This document shows, in pieces, positions 7,936 through 13,874 of a stretch of DNA of 13,874 bases. Position 1 is the stretch's first letter. Every line of letters begins with the position of its first letter. The position numbers and the translations under genes are program-made. The stretch is from Ruminococcaceae bacterium UBA7075 (GTDB lineage: Bacteria; Bacillota; Clostridia; Oscillospirales; Acutalibacteraceae). Location: NCBI GenBank assembly GCA_002493635.1, contig DKZL01000012.1:1572-15445 (forward strand), given 5' to 3'. Below the pieces are notes generated by a model. That model was not told the DNA's origin. It did not search any database and was given only the letters and a program-made list of their open reading frames with translations.

Positions 7936-8056
7936 TTTGGCAATCCCCCTTTTCTTAATATAATCTTATGTTCTAAATATAATTACAAACTCATATTACC
8001 TTACTTTGGATATATTGCATATATTTTTATATATTGAGCAAATAATTATATTGTAT
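7936..8056 (-). other. Untranslated leader of the cas operon
   Basis: This very AT-rich stretch separates the predicted cas promoter from the cas3 TTG and would be a 5' untranslated region of roughly 115-120 nt. Apart from the GGGGGA ribosome site and one three-codon ATG-AGT-TTG-TAA mini-ORF preceded by AAGG (around 7990-8006), I see nothing in it. I find no riboswitch-like fold and no degenerate CRISPR repeat. Confidence 0.5.
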
Positions 8057-8085
8057 ATATTATCACAGTGTGTGAATATTGTCAA
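8057..8085 (-). promoter_or_regulatory. Predicted sigma-A promoter of the cas operon
   Basis: On the minus strand a perfect -35 TTGACA (8080-8085) is followed after exactly 17 nt by TAATAT (8057-8062, four of six matches to the -10 consensus). Transcription would begin near 8050 and read cas3 and all downstream cas genes. The spacer between the two boxes holds a palindrome, TCACA-CAC-TGTGA (8063-8075), placed where a repressor would block RNA polymerase. The surrounding DNA is so AT-rich that other -10-like hexamers exist nearby, but none has a comparable -35. Confidence 0.65.
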
Positions 8086-8202
8086 TATATGAATCAATCT
8101 GTTGGTAATTTTTATTTATTTTTTAATAAAATCAAACATATAATGCTTATTTATAACTTAACTGCAAAATTATCATAAAAAGGGGCTGTCGCATTAAACT
8201 CC

Positions 8203-8245
8203 AAAAAATAATAACCGAACAGTCCTTTTGGGCTACCCGGTTATT
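8203..8245 (-). terminator. Rho-independent terminator of the EF-G-like gene
   Basis: On the minus strand AATAACCG (8238-8245) pairs perfectly with CGGTTATT (8210-8217). Inside, AGCCC and GGACT form a second 5-bp stem, with one G-T pair, closed by an AAAA loop. The hairpin is followed at once by ATTTTTT. It lies about 25 nt after the EF-G-like stop codon and upstream of the cas promoter, so it separates the two transcription units. The loop strand 8219-8225 could alternatively pair with 8183-8189. Confidence 0.88.
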
Positions 8246-8269
8246 GCCTTATATAGTATATTTTATATT

Positions 8270-10342
8270 TTATTCACCAAGGTCTTGCTTAGCTTTTTCT
8301 ATAATTTTTTGTGAAATATTTGCAGGAACATCCTCATAACGTGCAAACTCAAGCTCATATGAACCTCTGCCCTGCGTTGCCTGCTTAATGAAAGTTGAAA
8401 AGTCGGACATCTCTGCCATTGGTACCTCAGCTTCAACAATTTGTGTTCCCTTTTCAGCAGGATTCATACCGAGCACTCTTCCTCTTCGCTTGTTCACCTC
8501 GCCCATTACATCGCCCATATTTGCATCAGGAACTTTAACTTTCAAGCTGTAAATAGGTTCAAGAAGTACAGGGGAAGCATTCGGAATACCATTTTTATAT
8601 GCCAGACTTGCCGCTGTTTTGAAGGACATTTCTGAAGAATCAACAGGATGATATGAACCGTCATACAGCGTTGCCTTGATTCCTACTGTCGGGAATCCTG
8701 CAAGAACACCCTTTTTGATTGAGTCACGCAAGCCCTTTTCAACAGCGGGGAAAAAGTTCTTTGGAACTGAACCGCCTACTACACGCTCGGCAAATTCTAT
8801 GCCGTCACAGTCATACGGTTCAAACTCTATCCAGACATCGCCGAACTGACCGTGACCGCCTGACTGTTTCTTATATCTGCCCTGTGCAGAAACCTTTTTG
8901 CGGATAGTTTCACGATATGCAATCTTCTGCTTTTGCAGAGTTGCATCAACATTGTATTTTGATTTCAATCTGGAAATTACTATTTCAAGATGTTGTTCGC
9001 CAATTCCCGAAATAAGCATTTCATGAGTTTCGTGGTTAGTCTCAAACTTGATTGTCGGATCCTCGTCAGCAAGCTTTGACAGTGCCTGTGCAACCTTATC
9101 TTCATCACCTTTTACTTTAGGATAGATAGCCATTGTATAGGATGATACAGGATAATCAATACCGTCAAGGACTACTTTACGTAACGGCGAACACAGGGTA
9201 TCACCTGTCTTTGTATTTACAAGCTTTGGAATTGCACCTATATCGCCTGCGCCGATATAATCTGCGTCACTCTGCTTTTTGCCACATACCGTGAGCACTT
9301 TGGTAATTCTCTCCTGTGAACCTGTACGCATATTTACAATAGGTGTGTCAGGACTGATTTTTCCTGAAACAACCTTAATATATGACAGTCTGCCGATAAA
9401 CGGGTCTGCAACCGTCTTAAATACGATTGCCGCAGCTGCTGCATTTGGATTAACAGTAACCTCAACAGGTTCTCCGTCAAGGTCAACTCCGATTTCCTCG
9501 CTCTTTTCAGCAGCAGACGGAGCAAGCCATGTAAGGCTGTTCAAAAGTTGATCAATGGCAAATGTATTGTGAGCGTCACCGCAGAACACAGGACAAATGG
9601 TGCCGTCCTTAACACCCTGACTTACGCCGAGAATGATTTCTTCGGGAGTAAACTCCTCTCCCATAAGGAATTTTTCGAGAAGCTCCTCACTTGTTTCAGC
9701 CACAGCCTCTTTAATAGCTTCACGCAACCCCTCAAGACGATTACCCATATCGGGCAGTGAAGTCTGCTTTACCGTACCGTCGGTTGAATATTCATAAGCC
9801 TTGTAATCAAAGAGATTTACATATGTATTAGCCTGACCGTCAACAATGTACGGAACAACAACAGGACACACCGACGGACCGAAGGTTGCCTTTAAGCTTT
9901 CAAAAACACGATAGAACCTTGCGCTTTCATCGCAAAGACCGTTTACAAAGAAAATTTTTGTAAGCCCTGCTTTTGTTGCAGCATCAACAGCCTTTTCAGT
10001 TCCGACATTTATGCCGTCCTTGCCCGAAACTACAATAAGAGCCGAGTCAGCAGCACGGATGCCCTCAGCTACGCCGCCGGCAAAATCAAAAAGGCCGGGA
10101 GTGTCAATTATGTTAATCTTTGTATTTTTCCACTCAACAGGCGCAACTGCTGTCATAATTGATGTTTGTCGCTTTACTTCTTCACTGTCAAAATCAAGTG
10201 TTGTATTCCCTTCCTCAATCTTTCCAAGCCTTTCACTTGCCTTTGAAAGATATAGTATTGACTCTGCAACAGAGGTCTTTCCGCAGCCAGCGTGACCGGC
10301 AAGCGCAATGTTCAGTATTTTTTTAGCGTCATATTGTTTCAA
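8270..10342 (-). CDS. Elongation factor G-like translational GTPase with degenerate G-motifs
   Basis: This 690-aa protein belongs to the EF-G family of ribosome-dependent GTPases but differs from the canonical translocase (FusA), so I give no symbol. The P-loop is GHAGCGKT (16-23). G3 reads DTPGLFDF (80-87), with Leu 84 where EF-G has the catalytic His. G4 reads NGLCD (134-138) instead of NKxD. The domain IV and V signatures remain: SGGHGQFGDV, then DGSYHPVDSSE with the tip His at 565, and QATQGRGSYELEF near the C-terminus. EF-G-like paralogues of this general kind occur in Clostridia; their role is not settled. The start is TTG with AAAGGAG 9 nt upstream. The gene is monocistronic, with its own promoter and terminator, and looks intact. 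Confidence 0.9.
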   Translation of the reverse strand: MKQYDAKKILNIALAGHAGCGKTSVAESILYLSKASERLGKIEEGNTTLDFDSEEVKRQTSIMTAVAPVEWKNTKINIIDTPGLFDFAGGVAEGIRAADSALIVVSGKDGINVGTEKAVDAATKAGLTKIFFVNGLCDESARFYRVFESLKATFGPSVCPVVVPYIVDGQANTYVNLFDYKAYEYSTDGTVKQTSLPDMGNRLEGLREAIKEAVAETSEELLEKFLMGEEFTPEEIILGVSQGVKDGTICPVFCGDAHNTFAIDQLLNSLTWLAPSAAEKSEEIGVDLDGEPVEVTVNPNAAAAAIVFKTVADPFIGRLSYIKVVSGKISPDTPIVNMRTGSQERITKVLTVCGKKQSDADYIGAGDIGAIPKLVNTKTGDTLCSPLRKVVLDGIDYPVSSYTMAIYPKVKGDEDKVAQALSKLADEDPTIKFETNHETHEMLISGIGEQHLEIVISRLKSKYNVDATLQKQKIAYRETIRKKVSAQGRYKKQSGGHGQFGDVWIEFEPYDCDGIEFAERVVGGSVPKNFFPAVEKGLRDSIKKGVLAGFPTVGIKATLYDGSYHPVDSSEMSFKTAASLAYKNGIPNASPVLLEPIYSLKVKVPDANMGDVMGEVNKRRGRVLGMNPAEKGTQIVEAEVPMAEMSDFSTFIKQATQGRGSYELEFARYEDVPANISQKIIEKAKQDLGE

Positions 10343-10422
10343 TGATAAAAACTCCTTTCAATTTGTAGAAATATATAACTATATAAAACATTTTGCATAA
10401 ATATTTAAGTTAATTCTAAATT

Positions 10423-10431
10423 ATTATATCA
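10423..10431 (-). promoter_or_regulatory. Extended -10 promoter of the EF-G-like gene
   Basis: On the minus strand the sequence is TGATATAAT: a perfect TATAAT (10423-10428) preceded by the TGn extension. The hexamer 17 nt upstream, TTGTAT (10446-10451), matches the -35 consensus only in TTG, as is common when an extended -10 is used. Transcription would start near 10416, leaving about 75 nt of AT-rich untranslated leader before the TTG start at 10342. Confidence 0.6.
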
Positions 10432-10463
10432 TATTTGTATATTTTATACAACCGATTTTTTGT

Positions 10464-10509
10464 AAAATAAAAAAATTCACCCTTTGCCTAAATAGACAAA
10501 GGATGAATT
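10464..10509 (-). terminator. Rho-independent terminator after the acyltransferase gene
   Basis: On the minus strand AATTCATCCTTTG (10497-10509) pairs with CAAAGGGTGAATT (10474-10486) over 13 positions with one G-T pair and a 10-nt loop. The hairpin is followed by TTTTTATTTT (10464-10473). It lies about 90 nt after the acyltransferase stop, and no gene is visible between them. It ends the ilvD-acyltransferase transcript before the promoter of the EF-G-like gene. Confidence 0.88.
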
Positions 10510-10600
10510 GTGCAATATGCTTAATTATTTGTATACACAACAAAATTATAATAAATACAAGATTTATATTTATTAAATATAAACAAATCAATTATGTGTT

Positions 10601-11611
10601 TTAATTTGATACTTGATTTTTTAGCAATTTATTGGAAATAAAATAACAAACAAAATATAGTATTAATGATGATAGCAATGTCAATATTACAAAGACAATC
10701 ACAGTTATACCTATATTCAACCCAAATGAATCAACAAAAAAAGGTCCAATTAAGAACATGTAATGTGTGATATATATGTAATACGAAAGATTATCAAACC
10801 AAATCCACAATTTGGAATTTGATATTATACAACAAATGTTATTTAAATGATTTGACAAATAACCAATTATAAAATATATCGAAATTGCTAATATTGTATG
10901 TGTTATAGGAACGATTATTCCGTATATTGGAGTATTGTCAAACCAGTATTTGCTTAACAGTCTAATTGTAATTGATAAAAACATTGCAGTTATACCAAAT
11001 AACACAAATTTTGTTTTGGTAACTTCTACTTGATACTTTGATATATAATAACCTACAAAATATATCAAAAAATACTCGGAATTAAATCTTAAACCGATAA
11101 ATTTAATGATTTGTAAAAATACAAGGATTGATAACACAATAACAGAAATCTTTTTATCATAAAATTTCCATTTTGTTTCAATCTTTTTTACAATTATCAT
11201 TAAAAAATAACAAATAAAAATTACTGTAATAAACCATAAATGATCTGCTCCCTGAAGTTCAGCATTCATTGTAGGAACAATCCAATGTAAACCTTGTAAG
11301 CAAAAAGCAAAAATAAATAAAGTGTTTAAATCAAAACATACATTCTGAGTTAAATTATAATATGATAGCAAGAAAATCAAAAATATATAGAATGGGATCA
11401 AAAGTTTCTTACACCGTTTTTTTAACCATTTGCCATATCCATTAATGTTTTTGTTTCCATATAAAAATCCAGAAATAAAAAGGAAAACATAAACACCAAC
11501 ATTAAAAAACATAGCCAATGCATCAATATCAAGGAAAGAAAACAGATGACAGCATACTATTGAAAACATACTCAGAACTCTAAGTATTGAAATCGTATTA
11601 TTTCTTTTCAT
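10601..11611 (-). CDS. Membrane acyltransferase, acyltransferase-3 family
   Basis: This 336-aa integral membrane protein has about ten hydrophobic segments and looks like an acyltransferase-3 (OafA/WecH-type) enzyme, which transfers acetyl or other acyl groups to surface polysaccharides or related acceptors. Family marks are ILRVLSMF with R11, H22 in the first segment (the likely catalytic His), FNVGVYVFLFISGFLYG at 36-52, KKRCKKLLIPFY after it, and DHLWFI at 123-128. The acceptor cannot be told from sequence. It begins 10 nt after the ilvD stop with only a weak ribosome site and no visible promoter, so it is probably co-transcribed with ilvD. Base composition is far more AT-rich than its neighbours (14 G+C in the 60 bases at 10861-10920), suggesting acquisition by transfer. 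Confidence 0.85.
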   Translation of the reverse strand: MKRNNTISILRVLSMFSIVCCHLFSFLDIDALAMFFNVGVYVFLFISGFLYGNKNINGYGKWLKKRCKKLLIPFYIFLIFLLSYYNLTQNVCFDLNTLFIFAFCLQGLHWIVPTMNAELQGADHLWFITVIFICYFLMIIVKKIETKWKFYDKKISVIVLSILVFLQIIKFIGLRFNSEYFLIYFVGYYISKYQVEVTKTKFVLFGITAMFLSITIRLLSKYWFDNTPIYGIIVPITHTILAISIYFIIGYLSNHLNNICCIISNSKLWIWFDNLSYYIYITHYMFLIGPFFVDSFGLNIGITVIVFVILTLLSSLILYFVCYFISNKLLKNQVSN

Positions 11612-11621
11612 TTTTCATCAA

Positions 11622-13280
11622 TCAATCCAGAACTGCACCCTGAGCGCCCGAAGTAACAAGCTTTGCGTATCTTGCAAGGTAGCCTGTTTTTATTCTCGGT
11701 TGACGAGGAGTCCATGCTGCCTTACGCTTTGCAAGCTCTTCATCAGAAACAAGCAGATTAATTGTATTTGCAGGAATGTCAATTTCGATTGTGTCGCCCT
11801 CTTCAACAAGTGCGATTGGTCCGCCTACAGCTGCCTCAGGAGAAACATGTCCGATTGCAGCTCCTCTTGTAGCACCCGAAAAACGACCGTCTGTTATAAG
11901 TGCAACACAGTTGCCAAGACCGCTGCCCATAATTGCAGATGTAGGATTGAGCATTTCACGCATTCCCGGACCACCCTTAGGACCTTCATAACGGATTACA
12001 ACAACATCGCCTGCGTTGATTTTTCCGTCATAAATTGCGTTAAGCGCATCCTCTTCACAATCAAACACTCTTGCATTGCCTTTGTGATGCATCATTTCAT
12101 ATGCAACAGCACTTCTCTTAACTACACATCCGTCAGGAGCAAGGTTGCCCTTGAGCACTGCAATACCGCCTGTTGCACTGTAAGGATTTGAGATTGGTCT
12201 GATGATCTCTGTATTCTTAATTTCACAATTATCAATATTTTCGCCGACAGTTTTGCCTGTGCATGTGAGAATATCTGTATTGAGCAGACCAAGCTTTGTA
12301 AGCTCATGCATAACTGCATAAATTCCGCCTGCTTCATTGAGCTCCTCAATGAAATGTTCACCCGCCGGCGCAAGGTGACAGAGGTTAGGAGTTTTTGCAG
12401 AAATGTCGTTTGCAATATCAAGATGCAAATCAATACCGCATTCGTGAGCGATTGCAGGCAAGTGAAGCATTGTATTTGTAGAACAGCCGAGTGCCATATC
12501 AACAGTAAGGGCATTCTGGAATGCCTTTTCTGTCATAATGTCACGAGGGCGGATATTCTTTTCAACAAGCTCCATAATCTGCATACCGGCGTGCTTTGCA
12601 AGCTGAAGACGCTGAGAATATACGGCAGGAATTGTTCCGTTGCCTTTAAGACCCATACCGATAACCTCAGTAAGGCAGTTCATTGAGTTTGCAGTGAACA
12701 TACCAGAGCAAGAACCGCAGGTCGGGCAAGCGTTGTTTTCATATTCGCTTAATTTTTCCTCGTCAATCTCCCCTACCTTATAACGTGAAACTGCTTCAGA
12801 AACAGTTGAATAGCTGATTTTCTTACCATCAACATGACCCGCAAGCATCGGACCGCCGCTTACAAAAATTGACGGAATGTTGAGTCTTGCAGCCGCCATA
12901 AGAAGTCCCGGAACATTCTTATCGCAATTCGGAACCATAACAAGACCGTCAAAAGCATGTGCTTTAGCCATTGCTTCTGTTGAATCGGCGATAAGCTCAC
13001 GGGTTACAAGAGAATATTTCATACCCTCATGACCCATTGCAATACCGTCGCAGACTGCTATTGCAGGAAATACAATCGGAACGCCGCCTGCAAGGGCAAC
13101 GCCCATTTTTACAGCCTCTACAACCTTGTCAATATTCATATGACCCGGTACAATATCATTTTTTGAGCTTACAATGCCGATTAAAGGCTTTTTGATTTCT
13201 TCATCTGTAAGACCTAAAGCGTGCAAAAGTGTACGCTGTGGAGCGGCATTGATGCCGTCTTTCAAAACAGAACTCTTCAT
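11622..13280 (-). CDS. ilvD: Dihydroxy-acid dehydratase IlvD
   Basis: IlvD dehydrates 2,3-dihydroxy-isovalerate and 2,3-dihydroxy-3-methylvalerate to the 2-keto acids that become valine, leucine and isoleucine. The product from the chosen start is 552 aa, the normal length. Visible motifs are NDIVPGHMNI at 41-50, CDGIAMGHEGM with Mg-ligand D78, NCDK with cluster Cys 119 and K121, the CPTCGSCSGMF stretch (C185, C188, C191), and TDGRFSGATRG with the likely catalytic Ser 468. The frame stays open upstream to 13505, but that extension has no family similarity and runs into the insertion sequence. I chose the ATG at 13280, which gives the family-like start MKSSVLKDGI, with AAGGG 10 nt upstream; an ATG at 13289 is too close to that site. 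A promoter lies about 50 nt upstream. No leader peptide or T-box is visible. Confidence 0.96.
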   Translation of the reverse strand: MKSSVLKDGINAAPQRTLLHALGLTDEEIKKPLIGIVSSKNDIVPGHMNIDKVVEAVKMGVALAGGVPIVFPAIAVCDGIAMGHEGMKYSLVTRELIADSTEAMAKAHAFDGLVMVPNCDKNVPGLLMAAARLNIPSIFVSGGPMLAGHVDGKKISYSTVSEAVSRYKVGEIDEEKLSEYENNACPTCGSCSGMFTANSMNCLTEVIGMGLKGNGTIPAVYSQRLQLAKHAGMQIMELVEKNIRPRDIMTEKAFQNALTVDMALGCSTNTMLHLPAIAHECGIDLHLDIANDISAKTPNLCHLAPAGEHFIEELNEAGGIYAVMHELTKLGLLNTDILTCTGKTVGENIDNCEIKNTEIIRPISNPYSATGGIAVLKGNLAPDGCVVKRSAVAYEMMHHKGNARVFDCEEDALNAIYDGKINAGDVVVIRYEGPKGGPGMREMLNPTSAIMGSGLGNCVALITDGRFSGATRGAAIGHVSPEAAVGGPIALVEEGDTIEIDIPANTINLLVSDEELAKRKAAWTPRQPRIKTGYLARYAKLVTSGAQGAVLD

Positions 13281-13332
13281 TATTTCCATTCCCTTCAGAA
13301 AATTATTATTCTTAGCATATGTATGCTTTATC

Positions 13333-13361
13333 ATTGTATCACAACAGGACTGTAAAATCAA
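13333..13361 (-). promoter_or_regulatory. Predicted promoter of ilvD
   Basis: On the minus strand TTGATT (13356-13361, four of six -35 matches) is followed after exactly 17 nt by TACAAT (13333-13338, five of six -10 matches). The -10 is also preceded by TGA, the extended -10 pattern. Transcription would begin near 13326, about 45 nt before the ilvD ATG, which leaves no room for an attenuator or T-box leader. The -35 ends only about 40 nt from the presumed end of the insertion sequence. Confidence 0.65.
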
Positions 13362-13455
13362 GAATTGTATCTTTTTTATTCTAATTATTAAATCTGCGTT
13401 GTAAATAGATATGACCCATTTTAAGTAAAAAATAAAGTCAAAGTTAGGTATAATG

Positions 13456-13508
13456 TTTTTGCCCTCATTTGAAGTGGAGCGTAGCGGAACGGAAAATGAG
13501 GGCAAAAA
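13456..13508 (-). terminator. Large perfect hairpin downstream of the transposase
   Basis: Bases 13456-13470 (TTTTTGCCCTCATTT) are the exact reverse complement of 13494-13508, giving a 15-bp stem with a 23-nt GC-rich loop. Each arm carries runs of T on its outer side, so it can act as a rho-independent terminator in either direction. It lies 7 bp beyond the transposase stop codon. It would stop transcripts leaving the insertion sequence from reading into ilvD. Confidence 0.75.
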
Positions 13509-13515
13509 AGGCGAT

Positions 13516-13874
13516 TTATGCCACTAGCTTCTCAGATAACAGCTGTTTAGGACTTTTGTGTCCGAGTGTTCTCATAGGCTTGTTATTGCTCCATTCCAAG
13601 TGCTTTTCTAACTTTTGGTTTAATTCATCGACATTTCTGAATGTTTCCCAGTCATAAAAATATCTCTGGTCATTTCTGTGGCTCCTTTCTACCTTGCCGT
13701 TATGCCACGGTGTTCTCGGCGGTATTAGTTTATGATTTATCCTCAGTTTTTCAAGTGATTTATCAAACGGGCATATTCTTTCTTCGCTTATATATTTGTA
13801 TGTGAACTCTGTTCCGTTATCCGTCTGTATTGTTTGTATCTTAAACGGAATGTGTGCTAAACTGTTATTGTCAT
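13516..13874 (-). CDS. DDE transposase, probably IS481 family (partial, N-terminus outside window)
   Basis: The frame is open from the right edge to a TAA at 13516-13518 and gives the last 118 aa of an integrase-core (rve) transposase. It reads IQTDNGTEFTYKYISEER, in which the Asp of TDNG is the second catalytic acid, then IPPRTPWHNGKVERSHRNDQ, in which the Glu of KVER is the third. The C-terminal part, WSNNKPMRTLGHKSPKQLL, is typical of IS481-like and related transposases. The first catalytic Asp and the DNA-binding domain lie outside. No frameshift or stop is seen in the visible part, so the element may be intact. IS3-family membership is the main alternative. Confidence 0.85.
   Translation of the reverse strand, partial: DNNSLAHIPFKIQTIQTDNGTEFTYKYISEERICPFDKSLEKLRINHKLIPPRTPWHNGKVERSHRNDQRYFYDWETFRNVDELNQKLEKHLEWSNNKPMRTLGHKSPKQLLSEKLVA

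Larger units (their letters stand above)
13400..13874 (-). mobile_element. Insertion sequence, probably IS481 family (3' end only)
   Basis: The right end of the window holds the 3' part of a DDE transposase gene, its terminator hairpin and a short noncoding tail. IS481-type elements generally end in TGT...ACA, and a TGT at 13400-13402 is a reasonable candidate for the end facing ilvD. The other end is outside the window, so neither the terminal inverted repeat nor a target duplication can be checked. The boundary is a guess; the presence of an element is well supported by the transposase. Confidence 0.5.

Noticed and set aside
7936..8269. A hidden mini-array or crRNA-like regulator near the cas promoter, as known in some type I systems
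   Set aside because: I looked for a hairpin plus TGAGTAGAAAT-like handle in both directions. Only the short TCACA/TGTGA dyad resembles the repeat, and it lacks a loop and handle of the right size.
11700..12191. 163-codon open frame on the plus strand, rich in Cys, opposite ilvD
   Set aside because: It lies wholly antisense to the well-supported ilvD gene, has no good ribosome site, and its Cys richness follows from the complement of ilvD codons. The same applies to 12306-12686 on the plus strand.
13281..13505. 75-residue N-terminal extension of IlvD
   Set aside because: The frame is open, but the extension has no family similarity, crosses the predicted promoter and enters the insertion sequence hairpin. 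IlvD proteins begin at MKSS-like sequences, giving the normal length of about 552 aa.
1..13874. A wholly new defence or regulatory system
   Set aside because: All large open frames are assigned to known families: type I-C Cas proteins, EF-G-like, acyltransferase-3, IlvD and a DDE transposase. The remaining gaps are under 340 bp and are explained by leader, promoters and terminators. I found no tRNA or rRNA genes, retron-like structure or toxin-antitoxin pair.

Overview
The window is AT-rich bacterial DNA with Shine-Dalgarno sites, several TTG starts and rho-independent terminators. Protein similarity recalled from memory points to Bacillota, class Clostridia, possibly a gut Oscillospiraceae/Ruminococcus-type organism. 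The phylum is fairly secure; the family is inference. Every gene I can support reads on the minus strand, so the biological order runs from high to low coordinates.

At the left (1-7935, with its promoter near 8057-8085) is a complete type I-C CRISPR-Cas locus in canonical order: cas3, cas5d, cas8c, cas7c, cas4, cas1, cas2, leader, array. The genes are packed into one operon with overlaps or gaps of 1-11 nt. Interference (Cas3, Cas5d, Cas8c, Cas7c), crRNA processing (Cas5d) and adaptation (Cas4-Cas1-Cas2) are all present with their key residues. The leader-proximal (newest) end of the array is inside the window and the rest runs off the left edge. Inside cas8c there is a very strong internal ribosome binding site and an in-frame TTG, which predict a separately translated small subunit, Cas11c.

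In the middle (8203-10431) is an elongation factor G-like GTPase gene with its own extended -10 promoter and a clear terminator. It keeps the EF-G domain IV/V motifs but has degenerate G-motifs: the catalytic His is Leu and NKxD is broken.

To the right (10464-13361) is ilvD (dihydroxy-acid dehydratase), followed 10 nt later by a very AT-rich membrane acyltransferase gene and a terminator. A promoter is visible just upstream of ilvD. From about 13400 to the right edge lies the 3' end of an insertion sequence with a DDE transposase, probably IS481 family, ending in a large perfect hairpin.

I do not see a clearly new system. The CRISPR locus is a standard, apparently intact I-C system. The most worthwhile points are the internal Cas11c start, the degenerate EF-G-like GTPase, a palindrome between the -35 and -10 of the cas promoter, and the AT-rich acyltransferase attached to ilvD.
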